Source of the DNA: Methylothermaceae bacterium
GTDB taxonomy: Bacteria; Pseudomonadota; Gammaproteobacteria; Methylococcales; Methylothermaceae
Direction: 5' to 3'
Length of the DNA stretch: 37,070 bases
Assembly (NCBI GenBank): GCA_026982635.1
Contig: JALSGR010000313.1
Location: 1-37,070, forward strand
Under the pieces are notes generated by a model. It was given only the letters and a program-made list of their open reading frames with translations. It made no database searches and was not told the DNA's origin. The position numbers and the translations under genes were made by a program. Shown here piece after piece: positions 11,104-20,831 of the stretch (positions are counted from its first letter, which is position 1; each line of letters opens with the position of its first letter).

Positions 11104-12555
11104 ATGCATACCAAGACCCTGGCTGAACTGGCCCAAGGATTGAAGCGACGCGAATTCTCCAGTCGCGAACTGACCCAGCATTTTCTCGATCGCATCCGGC
11201 GCCACGACGGCACGCTGAACGCGTTCATCACCGTCACTCCCGAACGTGCCCTGGCCGACGCCGACGCCGCCGATGTCGCCCTGGACCGCGGCGAGGGCGG
11301 TCCCCTGACCGGCATTCCCCTGGCCCAGAAGGACATCTTCTGTACCGACGGCATTCGCACCACCTGCGGTTCGCGCATGCTCGACAACTTCCCACCCCCT
11401 TACGACGCCACCGTGGTCGCCCGTTTGGCCCAGGCCGGCACCGTTTTGCTGGGCAAGCTCAACATGGACGAATTCGCCATGGGTTCCTCCAACGAGACCA
11501 GCTACTACGGCCCGGTGCGCAATCCCTGGAACACCGACTGCGTTCCCGGGGGTTCCTCCGGCGGGTCGGCGGCGGCGGTCGCCGCGGGCCTGACGCCGGC
11601 GGCGACCGGGACCGACACCGGTGGTTCGATCCGGCAGCCGGCCGCATTCTGCGGGATCACCGGCCTGAAACCGACCTACGGCCGGGTGTCGCGCTGGGGA
11701 ATGATCGCCTTCGCCTCCAGTCTCGACCAGGGCGGTCCCATGGCGCGGAGCGCCGAGGATTGCGCCATGCTGCTCCAGGCCATGGCCGGCTTCGATCCCA
11801 AGGATTCCACCAGCGTGGATCGCCCGGTCCCGGACTATGGCGCCGCCTTGGATCGGGATCTGAGAGGGATCAGGATCGGTCTTCCCGAGGAATATTTCGC
11901 CGACTTGGATCCCGCCATGGCCCAAGTGCTGGAGGCGGCCATGGCGGAATACCGCCGTCTGGGGGTGGAATTCAAGGCGGTGTCGCTTCCCAACATCGGT
12001 CTGTCGGTGCCGGCCTACTACGTCATCGCTCCGTCGGAATGTTCCTCCAACCTGGCCCGCTACGATGGGGTGCGCTACGGCTACCGCTGCCGCGATCCCC
12101 GGGATCTGGAGGACCTATATCTGCGTACCCGGGCGGAGGGTTTCGGCGCCGAGGTCAAGCGCCGGATCCTCATCGGCACCTACGCCCTGTCGGCGGGCTA
12201 CTACGACGCCTATTACCTCAAGGCCCAGAAGATCCGCCGTCTGATCGCCGACGATTTCCGTCGCGCCTTCCAGGAGGTGGACGCCCTGCTGGGCCCCACC
12301 ACGCCCACCCCGGCCTTCCGTCTGGGGGAGAAGACCGGCGATCCCATCGCCATGTACCTGTCGGACATCTATACCATCGCCGTCAATCTGGCCGGTCTGC
12401 CGGGCATGTCGGTGCCGGCGGGTTTCATCGACGGCAGGCCGGTGGGAATGCAACTGATCGGTGACTACTTCGCCGAGGACCGGCTGCTCAACATCGCCCA
12501 CCGCTACCAGCGGGAGACCGACTGGCACCGGCGCCTGCCGCCCGAGTTCGCTTAA
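11104..12555 (+). CDS. gatA: Asp/Glu-tRNA amidotransferase subunit A
   Basis: 483 aa; amidase signature [36 protein letters not shown]. Confidence 0.97.
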   Translation: MHTKTLAELAQGLKRREFSSRELTQHFLDRIRRHDGTLNAFITVTPERALADADAADVALDRGEGGPLTGIPLAQKDIFCTDGIRTTCGSRMLDNFPPPYDATVVARLAQAGTVLLGKLNMDEFAMGSSNETSYYGPVRNPWNTDCVPGGSSGGSAAAVAAGLTPAATGTDTGGSIRQPAAFCGITGLKPTYGRVSRWGMIAFASSLDQGGPMARSAEDCAMLLQAMAGFDPKDSTSVDRPVPDYGAALDRDLRGIRIGLPEEYFADLDPAMAQVLEAAMAEYRRLGVEFKAVSLPNIGLSVPAYYVIAPSECSSNLARYDGVRYGYRCRDPRDLEDLYLRTRAEGFGAEVKRRILIGTYALSAGYYDAYYLKAQKIRRLIADDFRRAFQEVDALLGPTTPTPAFRLGEKTGDPIAMYLSDIYTIAVNLAGLPGMSVPAGFIDGRPVGMQLIGDYFAEDRLLNIAHRYQRETDWHRRLPPEFA

Positions 12556-12586
12556 CCGTGACCGTGCACATCGAGGTATCGAGTTG

Positions 12587-14026
12587 ATGGAATGGGAACC
12601 TGTCATCGGGCTGGAAATCCACGTCCAGCTGCTTACCAGATCCAAGATCTTTTCCGGCGCGTCTACCGCTTACGGCGCGCCGCCCAACACCCAGGCCTGC
12701 GCCATCGACCTGGGAATGCCGGGCACCCTGCCGGTTCTCAACGAGGCCGCCGTCCGCCTGGCGGTCAAGTTCGGCCTGGCGGTGGAGGCCGAGATCGCCC
12801 GCCGCTCGGTCTTTGCCCGCAAGAACTATTTCTATCCCGATCTCCCCAAGGGGTATCAGATCAGCCAGTATGAACTGCCGGTGGTGGGCAAGGGCCATCT
12901 GACGATTCATCTCGATGGGCGGGAGAAGCGGATCGGCATCACCCGGGCTCATCTGGAGGAGGATGCCGGCAAATCCCTTCACGAGGATTTCCACGGCCTG
13001 ACCGGGATCGACCTCAACCGGGCCGGCACCCCCCTGCTGGAGATCGTCTCCGAACCGGACCTGCGTTCTCCCGAGGAGGCGGTCGCCTACATGAAGAAGC
13101 TGCACCAGCTGGTGGTGTGGTTGGGTATCTGCGACGGCAACATGCAGGAGGGCTCGTTCCGCTGCGACGCCAACGTCTCGGTCCGTCCCCTGGGGGAGCG
13201 CGCCTTCGGCACCCGGACCGAGATCAAGAACGTCAACTCGTTCCGCTTCGTCGAGCGGGCCATCCAGTTCGAAATCGAGCGCCAGATCCGGGTGCTCGAG
13301 TCCGGCGGTACGGTGGTGCAGGAAACCCGGCTTTACGATGCCGACCGGGACGAGACCCGGCCGATGCGCACCAAGGAGGAAGCGTTCGATTACCGCTACT
13401 TTCCCGATCCGGACCTGCTGCCCCTGGTGATCAGCGAGGACTTCATCGAAGAGGTGCGCCGGGAGTTGCCCGAGTTGCCGGAAGCCCGCTACCGCCGCTT
13501 CATCGAACAGTACGGCCTCAAACCGTACGACGCCGAAGTGCTGACCGCGACCCGGGCGCTGTCGGACTACTTCGAGGCCGTGGTCCGGCAGGCGGCGTGC
13601 GATCCCAAACTCTGCGCCAACTGGGTCATGGTGGAGCTGAGCGGCGCCCTGAACCGGGCCGGATTGGAAATCGACCAGAGCCCGGTCGACGCCGACCGGC
13701 TGGCGGGACTGCTCCGGCGCATCGCCGACGGCACCATTTCCGGGAAGATCGCCAAGCAGGTGTTCGAATTGATGTGGGATAGCGGCAAGGACGCCGACAC
13801 CCTGATCGAGGAGAAGGGCCTGAAGCAGATCACCGACGCCGGGGCCATCGAAAAGATCATCGACGAGATCATCGCGGCTAATCCCAAGCAGGTGGCCCAG
13901 TACCGGGCCGGCAAGGAAAAACTGTTCGGGTTTTTCGTCGGTCAGGTGATGAAGGCCACTCAGGGCAAGGCCAATCCGCAACAGGTCAACGCGCTGTTGA
14001 AGGAAAAGCTGCAGGGTGGAGGATGA
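12587..14026 (+). CDS. gatB: Asp/Glu-tRNA amidotransferase subunit B
   Basis: Starts [15 protein letters not shown]; contains [18 protein letters not shown] and the C-terminal YqeY-like region; start at 12587, not the track's 12461. Confidence 0.96.
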   Translation: MEWEPVIGLEIHVQLLTRSKIFSGASTAYGAPPNTQACAIDLGMPGTLPVLNEAAVRLAVKFGLAVEAEIARRSVFARKNYFYPDLPKGYQISQYELPVVGKGHLTIHLDGREKRIGITRAHLEEDAGKSLHEDFHGLTGIDLNRAGTPLLEIVSEPDLRSPEEAVAYMKKLHQLVVWLGICDGNMQEGSFRCDANVSVRPLGERAFGTRTEIKNVNSFRFVERAIQFEIERQIRVLESGGTVVQETRLYDADRDETRPMRTKEEAFDYRYFPDPDLLPLVISEDFIEEVRRELPELPEARYRRFIEQYGLKPYDAEVLTATRALSDYFEAVVRQAACDPKLCANWVMVELSGALNRAGLEIDQSPVDADRLAGLLRRIADGTISGKIAKQVFELMWDSGKDADTLIEEKGLKQITDAGAIEKIIDEIIAANPKQVAQYRAGKEKLFGFFVGQVMKATQGKANPQQVNALLKEKLQGGG

Positions 14027-15837
14027 GCTCCGGATCCCGCCGGCAAGTGCTGCTGGCCTTGGCCGGTGACGAAGGCGTGCTGGCGTCCCTGACGCCCGAA
14101 TCGCCCCTGGTTCGTCACCTGGCGCCGGCCCGGGCGGCGGTGGAAGCCTTCTGCCGCGGCGATGACGCGGCGATGGAGGCGGCCCTGGCTCGGCTGCCTT
14201 TCCGCTCCCCCTACCGGGACCTGCGCTGGCTGCTCAAGGGCCTGGCCTGCCATCCGGACAATCCCGCCGACGGGCGGCGCTTCCTGGCCCGGATCGCCCC
14301 GGATTCCCCTTTTCGCGAGCCGGCCCGGGTCGCCGAGGCGGTGTTGACCGGCGAGATCGCCGCCTTGCCGCCGCCGCTTCGGGAATTCGCGGCCGCTTTG
14401 CGTCCTGCCGGATCGACCGATAAACTGGCCGTGGTTCGGCGCCTGATCGACCGGAGGGACATTGAAACCATGAAGGGAGCGCTGGTGCATCTCCCTGCCG
14501 CCGTGTCCCTCTACCAGGAGCGGATCGCTCCCCTGCCGGCGGCGGAGCGCTTGCGCATCGAAGCCCTGCACCAGGAACATTACGGGGATCGCCGGCGGGC
14601 CTGTGAATTGTGGGGCGAGCTCCTGGCGCACTATCGGGAGCGGGAACCGCTGCAGGCCGCCGCCATCGCCGAACACCTGGCCGAATTGACCGCCGACCTG
14701 GCCGGGCCCGAGGGTCCCCAGGTGGCACGGTGGCTCGAGACGGCCGCAGGCCTCGATCCGGACGATCGGACCGTTTGGCTGAAGCTGGCCGATCACTATC
14801 GCCGGTGTGGGAAAAGCGCTGATCTCAGGAAAGCCCTGGCCCGGGCGTTGGCGCGCTTTCCCGACGACGGTGAACTGCGGCGGCTCGCCGCCCAGGCGGC
14901 CCTGGACCGGGGCGCCTATGGGCGGGCCGTCGCTCATGTGAAGCGTCTGCTGCGCCGGGATCCGCTCGACGCCCGCGCCCGGGACCTCCTGTTCCAGGCC
15001 CGGGTGGCCCAGGCCAGGAAGTACCTGGCCGCCGGGCGGGAGGCCCCGGCCCGGCGGGTGCTGGCCGATGCGTGGGAGGCGGCGGGGGACGAGCGCCGTC
15101 GGGCGCAGGTTCTGGCGTTGGAGGGAATGGCGGCGCTGCTCGGGGACTGTCCTTCCCAGGCCGATGCCTGCTTCCATCAGGTCCGCCGTCTGCTGCCGCC
15201 GCCGCTGGCCGACTGGCGGATCGCCGCCGAAGCCCTGTCCACCCGGCAGCCCGCCCAGGTCGTCGGCGCCTTGCTGAAATCGCTGCGACTGGTTCTGGCG
15301 CACGCGGCGCTCAATCCGGACAAATCCATCCTGACGGTGCTGCTCGACGACGCTGTCGAAGTGGCCCGGATCGATCCGGACGCGGCCCGGCTGTTGTTGC
15401 AGGCCGGCCGTGGTTATTTCCCCAGGATGGTGCGACTGGCATGGTCGCTGGCGGAGATCGACGCCGTGGGAGATCGCCTGTTGACGCTGGAACGTTACCA
15501 GTGGCTGCGGGATCTGGTGCGGAATCACCCCGGCTGGCGGCAGAGGCCGCCCTTGCTGGTCTATCTCGACATCGCCGCCAAATGCCGCGGAGTGGCGGAA
15601 AATTTGAACCTTCACGACGTCGCCTGTCTGGCGCGGGCGCTCGAGCAGGTGGGTGAGGATCAACCCCGGCTGCGCGGGCGGATCGAGGCGCTGCTGGCCG
15701 ACTTTCAAGCGGCGTTTTCCCGGTCCCCGTCGTCCGGTTTCCTGAGTGATGCGCCGGTGGTTTTGTCGGAACAACGGATGGAGACGGCGGTGAAGGCGGT
15801 GGCCGCATGGCTGGATCCCAGGCGGTGGGTGTCATGA
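14023..15837 (+). CDS. Large alpha-helical TPR-like protein of unknown function, first gene of Hsp70 accessory array
   Basis: 604 aa, Ala/Leu/Arg-rich helical repeats (e.g. [55 protein letters not shown]); ATGA overlap with gatB stop and with next gene. Confidence 0.8.
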   Translation: MSSGSRRQVLLALAGDEGVLASLTPESPLVRHLAPARAAVEAFCRGDDAAMEAALARLPFRSPYRDLRWLLKGLACHPDNPADGRRFLARIAPDSPFREPARVAEAVLTGEIAALPPPLREFAAALRPAGSTDKLAVVRRLIDRRDIETMKGALVHLPAAVSLYQERIAPLPAAERLRIEALHQEHYGDRRRACELWGELLAHYREREPLQAAAIAEHLAELTADLAGPEGPQVARWLETAAGLDPDDRTVWLKLADHYRRCGKSADLRKALARALARFPDDGELRRLAAQAALDRGAYGRAVAHVKRLLRRDPLDARARDLLFQARVAQARKYLAAGREAPARRVLADAWEAAGDERRRAQVLALEGMAALLGDCPSQADACFHQVRRLLPPPLADWRIAAEALSTRQPAQVVGALLKSLRLVLAHAALNPDKSILTVLLDDAVEVARIDPDAARLLLQAGRGYFPRMVRLAWSLAEIDAVGDRLLTLERYQWLRDLVRNHPGWRQRPPLLVYLDIAAKCRGVAENLNLHDVACLARALEQVGEDQPRLRGRIEALLADFQAAFSRSPSSGFLSDAPVVLSEQRMETAVKAVAAWLDPRRWVS

Positions 15838-16133
15838 GCCCTTCTCCCTTCGAGATTCTCGGGGTGCCGGCGGATGCCGACGACGAGCGGATTCGCGCCG
15901 CCTATCTGCGCCAGGTGCGCGAGCATCCCCCCGAGCGGGATCCGGAGGCGTTCCGCCGCATTCACCGGGCCTACGAAGCCGTTCGGGACGCCCGGGCGCG
16001 GATCGCCTACCGCCTGTTCCACGTTCCCGACTGGCGGACGATCGTCGCCTCGGTTCCCGAACGGCCCACCCCGGCGCAGTTTCAGGCCATGCTGCGGGCC
16101 TGTGCCGAACGGATGAGCGAAGCGGATGGATGA
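15834..16133 (+). CDS. Divergent J-domain protein (HPP in place of HPD)
   Basis: 99 aa: SPFEILGVPADADDERIRAAYLRQVREHPPERDPEAFRRIHRAYEAVRDARARIAYRL: J-domain helix II/III pattern; ATGA overlap with upstream gene. Confidence 0.82.
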   Translation: MSPSPFEILGVPADADDERIRAAYLRQVREHPPERDPEAFRRIHRAYEAVRDARARIAYRLFHVPDWRTIVASVPERPTPAQFQAMLRACAERMSEADG

Positions 16134-16743
16134 CGAGGAGCTGTTGCAGGCGTTTCGGCGCCTGCTGGAAGAAGCGCCGGAGCCCCCGGCGGAAGAGATC
16201 GGCTTGGCCCGGCTCTTTACCGAGTTGGCCGCCTTGCGTACCGAGGTGCATGCCGAAGGGCGGCAGGCGAAGGACGCCCTGGCGTTGTTACGCCAGAGTC
16301 TGGAAACCCTGGAGCGGCAGTACGACCACCTCGAACGGGCGGCTGAATTGCAACGGCGCCAGACCTTGGAGCCGGTCCTCCTGGATCTGGTGGATCTGCG
16401 GGACCGGCTGGCGAGGGGAATCGACGGTCTGGCGTGCTGGCGGCCCAACTGGTTCCGCCGTTTGCTGCTGGGCCGGGAGCTCGATCGCCTGAAGGCCGTC
16501 GTCGAGGGACAGCGCTTGACCCTGGAGCGTTTCGACCAGTGGCTCCTCGGTCTCGGGCTGCAACCCATCGACGCCCTCGGACATCCCTTCGACGCCGAGC
16601 GGATGCGGGCGGCGGAGATCGTGAGTCGTTCCGATCTGGACGACGAAACCGTGGTGGCGGAGCTGCGCCGCGGCTACCTATGGCAGGGGCGGGTGCTGCG
16701 ACCAGCGGAAGTCGCCGTCAACCGTGTCGACGAACCGACGTGA
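16126..16743 (+). CDS. GrpE-like nucleotide exchange factor
   Basis: 205 aa; N-terminal coiled coil and C-terminal GLQPIDALGHPFDAERMRAAEIVSRSDLDDETVVAELRRGYLWQGRVLRPAEVAVNR, matching the GrpE beta-domain pattern. Confidence 0.85.
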   Translation: MDDEELLQAFRRLLEEAPEPPAEEIGLARLFTELAALRTEVHAEGRQAKDALALLRQSLETLERQYDHLERAAELQRRQTLEPVLLDLVDLRDRLARGIDGLACWRPNWFRRLLLGRELDRLKAVVEGQRLTLERFDQWLLGLGLQPIDALGHPFDAERMRAAEIVSRSDLDDETVVAELRRGYLWQGRVLRPAEVAVNRVDEPT

Positions 16744-16747
16744 AGCG

Positions 16748-18463
16748 ATGAAGGAACCGATCATCGGCATTGATCTCGGCACCACCTATTCGGAGGTGGC
16801 GCTGCTGGAGGCGGGGCGCCCCAAGGTGCTGGCCGACGCCGAAGGCAGGCGTTTGCTGCCTTCGGTGGTCGGCCTCGACGGTCAGGGCCGGCTGCTGGTC
16901 GGCGAAGCGGCCCTGAACCAGCACCGCCTGTTTCCCGAGCGCACCGTCAGATCGGTGAAGCGCAAGATGGGAACGGCGGAAACGCTGAAACTGGGCGATC
17001 GCTCCTATACCCCCCAGGAGATTTCCGCCATGATCCTCCGGGTACTCAGACAGCGGGCCGAAGCCTATCTGGGGCGTCCGGTGACGCGGGCGGTCATCAC
17101 CGTGCCGGCTTTCTTCAGCGAGGCCCAGCGCCAGGCCACCCGGGAGGCGGGGGAGATCGCCGGTCTGGAGGTGGTGCGGCTGCTCCATGAACCGACGGCG
17201 GCCTCGCTGGTGTACGACAGCGATCTCGACCGCAGCCGCACCGTGATGGTCTACGATCTGGGGGGCGGCACCTTCGACGTCTCCCTGGTGCGGATTCAGC
17301 AGGGGGTGGTGGAGGTGATCGCCAGTCACGGCGACAACCATCTCGGCGGTGACGATTTCGACCGAGCGTTGGTCGAACTGTTCGCCGAGCACATCGAGGA
17401 ACGAAGCGGCCGCGACGTGCGCGGGGATGCGGTGGTGGTCGCCCGTCTGCTCCGTGCCGCCGTGGCCGCCAAGCATGCCCTTTCCCAGCGGCCTTTCGTC
17501 CAGATCCGGGAGGAGTTCCTGTTCGAGCGCGGGGATGCGCCGTTCCATTTCACCCTGGAGCTGTCCCGTCGGGAATACGAGGCGCTGATCGCGCCCTACG
17601 TCGATTGCACTTTCGACGCCGTCCATAGGGTCCTGCAGGACGCCGGGCTCGGTATCGCCGATGTCGACGACGTCCTGTTGGTCGGCGGCTCGACCCGGAC
17701 CCCGCTCGTCGTCGAGCGTCTGGAAGCGCTCTTCGCCCGGCCTCCCAAGGCCGCCGTCGATCCGGATCTGTGCGTGGCCATGGGGGCGGCGATTCAGGCC
17801 GGCATGCTGGCGGGGGAACCGGTGGCCTCGGTCCTGGTGGACGTGACTCCCTACACCTTCGGCACCGCCATCGTCGGGGAGCTCGACGGGCGCCCGCATC
17901 CCAAGGTTTTCGTGCCCGTCATCCGCAGAAACACGCCCCTGCCGGCTTCCCGGAGCGAGGTGTTCTACACCCTGGAAGACGGGCAGGAAGCGGTGGAAGT
18001 GAACGTCTATCAGGGGGAAGATCCCGACGCCGGCAACAATCTTCTCGTCGGTTCGTTCACCGTGGAAGGTCTGCGTCGGGCGCCGGCTCCCGATCCCATC
18101 GTGCTGCGCTTCGATCTGGACCTCGACGGAATGCTCCGGGTGACCGCCACCGAAAAGGCCACCGGCCTGGAAAAACAGGTACGCATCGACAAGGCGGTCG
18201 AGCCCCTGGATCGCCGGGCGCTGGCGCGCTCCTACGGTAAGGTGGCGGCCCTGTTCGACGAGAAGGATGAGCCGGCGCCGAGGATACGTCGCCTGCTGAA
18301 CCGGGCGGAAGCCGTGCTCGCCCGGGTGAACCTGGCGGAGGACCGGGCGGAGATGACGCGGTTGATCGAATCCCTGCGGGCGGCGATGGATCGGGGGAAC
18401 CAAGGGGAGATCGAACGGGCCGCGGAAGCCCTGGAAGAATTGCTGTATTATCTGGAAAGCTGA
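16748..18463 (+). CDS. Hsp70 family chaperone (short, HscC/DnaK-like)
   Basis: 571 aa; IIGIDLGTTYSEVALLE, VITVPAFFSEAQRQATREAGEIAGLEVVRLLHEPTAASLVYD, VYDLGGGTFDVSLV, VLLVGGSTRTPLV; short lid, no canonical EEVD-like tail. Confidence 0.95.
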   Translation: MKEPIIGIDLGTTYSEVALLEAGRPKVLADAEGRRLLPSVVGLDGQGRLLVGEAALNQHRLFPERTVRSVKRKMGTAETLKLGDRSYTPQEISAMILRVLRQRAEAYLGRPVTRAVITVPAFFSEAQRQATREAGEIAGLEVVRLLHEPTAASLVYDSDLDRSRTVMVYDLGGGTFDVSLVRIQQGVVEVIASHGDNHLGGDDFDRALVELFAEHIEERSGRDVRGDAVVVARLLRAAVAAKHALSQRPFVQIREEFLFERGDAPFHFTLELSRREYEALIAPYVDCTFDAVHRVLQDAGLGIADVDDVLLVGGSTRTPLVVERLEALFARPPKAAVDPDLCVAMGAAIQAGMLAGEPVASVLVDVTPYTFGTAIVGELDGRPHPKVFVPVIRRNTPLPASRSEVFYTLEDGQEAVEVNVYQGEDPDAGNNLLVGSFTVEGLRRAPAPDPIVLRFDLDLDGMLRVTATEKATGLEKQVRIDKAVEPLDRRALARSYGKVAALFDEKDEPAPRIRRLLNRAEAVLARVNLAEDRAEMTRLIESLRAAMDRGNQGEIERAAEALEELLYYLES

Positions 18464-19110
18464 TGGCGAACTGCCCGGTCTGCCGTGCCGAACTGGAACA
18501 GGCGGTGTGCCGGCGCTGCGGCTGTGATCTGGAACTGGCCCGCCGGGCCGGTCGGGCGGCCGAGCGTTTGCTGCACCAGGCGCTGGCGGCACTGCGGGAG
18601 GGGCGTGACGATGACGCCTTCCACCTGGCACGCCAGGCCCGGGCCCTGGATCATTGCCGCCTGGCCGCATTGATCGAGGAACTGGCGCGGTGCAGCTGGC
18701 GCTATTGGATTCCGGAGGACCGTCAGCTTCACCAGATCCGGGAAACGGTGCGCGAGGCGGCGGACCGGGTTTACCGAAAACTGGGCGCCGGGCTGCGCCG
18801 AGAGGTCTACGCCACCGCCCTGACGCTGGAATTCGCCGGCCGGGAGCTTTCCTTCGAAACCGCTGTGCCGGTGAAGGTGGCCTACGGCGGCGGGGAGTTC
18901 ACGACTTCCTACCGCATCGACTGGCTTTTCGCCGGCCGGCTTGCGGTGTCTCTGGGAGAAGCCGATAATTCTGAGCGGCTGCGACGGGATTTGGCCGCCA
19001 TGGTGCGACTGGCGCGCCTGGAGGCGGGGATATGGCTGGTCTTCCCGCTCGGGGAGCCGCCCCGAACGGGATGGGTGTTGTCGAGACGGAGTGGAGGGAG
19101 CGAGTCATGA
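18463..19110 (+). CDS. Zinc-ribbon protein with C-terminal GxxExxY-like (PD-(D/E)XK superfamily) domain, probably catalytically inactive
   Basis: N-terminus CPVCRAELEQAVCRRCGC (CxxC...CxxC); C-terminus VYRKLGAGLRREVYATALTLEFAGRELSFETAVPVKVAYGGGEFTTSYRIDWLFAGRLAVSL resembles the GxxExxY family; start/stop overlap with Hsp70 gene. Confidence 0.65.
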   Translation: MANCPVCRAELEQAVCRRCGCDLELARRAGRAAERLLHQALAALREGRDDDAFHLARQARALDHCRLAALIEELARCSWRYWIPEDRQLHQIRETVREAADRVYRKLGAGLRREVYATALTLEFAGRELSFETAVPVKVAYGGGEFTTSYRIDWLFAGRLAVSLGEADNSERLRRDLAAMVRLARLEAGIWLVFPLGEPPRTGWVLSRRSGGSES

Positions 19111-19532
19111 GAAAGCAGCGATTTCTGAGCTGGATCGGATTGGCGGCACTGCTGCATCTGGCGGGATGTGCCACCAGCCCCTATCCGTATCAGGGAGGTA
19201 CCGTCGGTGCCGCGGTCGGTGCGGCCGCCGGCGCGTTGATCGACAAGGAGAACCGCTGGCGCGGCGCCGTGATCGGCGGTGCCCTGGGCAGTGCGCTGGG
19301 TGCCCTGACCACGGAGATCGCCGCCCGGGCCGCCCGGGAGGCCGCCGTGGCGGGCCGGCCGGTGACCTATCAAAGCGTCGATGGCTGGCAGCGGGTGGAA
19401 GCCCAGCCTCTAGGTTACGACGCCAAGACCCGCTGTCACAAAGTGCACGAGCGGATCTGGCAGGACGGCAGACTGGTGCAGGATCGTATCCGCGAGGTTT
19501 GCCGGGGGGAAAAGATCGAACCGGGATATTAA
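19107..19532 (+). CDS. Glycine-zipper outer-membrane-type lipoprotein
   Basis: MRKQRFLSWIGLAALLHLAGCATSP lipobox; GGTVGAAVGAAAGALIDKENRWRGAVIGGALGSALGAL glycine zipper; ATGA overlap with upstream gene. Confidence 0.85.
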   Translation: MRKQRFLSWIGLAALLHLAGCATSPYPYQGGTVGAAVGAAAGALIDKENRWRGAVIGGALGSALGALTTEIAARAAREAAVAGRPVTYQSVDGWQRVEAQPLGYDAKTRCHKVHERIWQDGRLVQDRIREVCRGEKIEPGY

Positions 19533-19541
19533 GGATCGTTC

Positions 19542-20831
19542 ATGAAAGTCTTGATCGTCGGCAGTGGCGGCCGGGAACATGCCCTGGCCTGGAAGATGGC
19601 CCAGGGGGAAGGCGTGGAACGGGTCTACGTGGCGCCCGGCAACGCCGGTACCGCCCTGGAGCCGGGAGTGGAAAACGTGCCCGTCGAAGTCGGTGACATC
19701 GCGGCCCTGGTCCGGTTCGCCGAGGAACGGCGGATCGACCTGACCGTGGTGGGCCCCGAAGCGCCCTTGGTGGCGGGGATCGTCGATGCCTTCCGGGAAC
19801 GGGGGCTGCCCTGCTTTGGCCCGACCCGGGCCGCCGCCCGGTTGGAGGGCTCCAAAGCCTTCTGCAAGGATTTCATGCGGCGCCACGGGATTCCCACCGC
19901 CGCATACGCCGCTTTCACCGAACCGGAGGCGGCCGTCGCCTACGTCCGGAGCCGGTCCCTCCCCATCGTGATCAAGGCCGACGGCCTTGCCGCGGGCAAG
20001 GGAGTGGTGATCGCCCACTCCCTGGCGGAAGCGGAGGGCGCCATCCGCGCCATGATGACGGACAAGACGTTCGGCGAGGCGGGCAGTCGGGTGGTGGTGG
20101 AGGAATATCTGCCCGGGGAGGAGGCCAGTTTCATGGTCATGGCCGACGGTCGGGACATCGTTTGCTTCGCCACTTCCCAGGACCACAAGCCCCTGCTCGA
20201 CGGCGACCAAGGCCCCAACACCGGTGGAATGGGGGCCTATTCCCCGGCGCCGGTGATCACCCCGGCGGTTCACCGGCGCATCCTCGAGCGGATCGTCCGC
20301 CCCACCATCGAGGGCATGGCGGCCGAGGGGACGCCCTACACCGGCTTTCTCTATGCCGGTCTGATGATCACGCCGGAAGGCGAGCCCAAGGTGCTGGAAT
20401 TCAATTGCCGCCTCGGGGATCCGGAAACCCAGCCGTTGATGATGCGGCTCAGGAGCGATCTGGCCCAACTGTGCCTGGCTGGTACGGAAGGAGGGCTGGC
20501 GCGCCTGGCGACCGAATGGGACGAGCGTACCGCCCTCGGTGTGGTCATGGCGGCGGAAGGCTATCCGGGCAAGGTGCGGACCGGGGATGTCATCGAGGGT
20601 CTGCCGGCGGAGGAGACCGAGGACGTCAAGGTGTTCCATGCCGGCACCCGCCTGGCGGACGGCAGGGTGGTGACCGCCGGCGGGCGGGTGTTTTGCGTCT
20701 GCGCCCTGGGCGAAACCGTGGCCGCGGCCCAGCGCAAGGCCTATGAATGGGTGGAGCGGATCCGCTGGCCCGGGGTCCATTACCGCCGCGACATCGGCTG
20801 GCGCGCCTTGCAGCGGGAGCGGAAAGGCTAG
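19542..20831 (+). CDS. purD: Phosphoribosylamine--glycine ligase
   Basis: 429 aa; MKVLIVGSGGREHALAWKMAQ, DQGPNTGGMGAYSPAPV, EFNCRLGDPETQPLMMRL. Confidence 0.98.
   Translation: MKVLIVGSGGREHALAWKMAQGEGVERVYVAPGNAGTALEPGVENVPVEVGDIAALVRFAEERRIDLTVVGPEAPLVAGIVDAFRERGLPCFGPTRAAARLEGSKAFCKDFMRRHGIPTAAYAAFTEPEAAVAYVRSRSLPIVIKADGLAAGKGVVIAHSLAEAEGAIRAMMTDKTFGEAGSRVVVEEYLPGEEASFMVMADGRDIVCFATSQDHKPLLDGDQGPNTGGMGAYSPAPVITPAVHRRILERIVRPTIEGMAAEGTPYTGFLYAGLMITPEGEPKVLEFNCRLGDPETQPLMMRLRSDLAQLCLAGTEGGLARLATEWDERTALGVVMAAEGYPGKVRTGDVIEGLPAEETEDVKVFHAGTRLADGRVVTAGGRVFCVCALGETVAAAQRKAYEWVERIRWPGVHYRRDIGWRALQRERKG

Noticed and set aside
13960-15774. 604-aa minus-strand ORF opposite the TPR gene
   Set aside because: Antisense shadow; Gln/Gly/Pro/Arg-rich with no recognisable domain; the plus strand has coupled starts/stops and helical repeats.
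16718-18670. 650-aa minus-strand ORF opposite Hsp70
   Set aside because: Antisense to an unambiguous Hsp70; composition typical of shadow ORFs.
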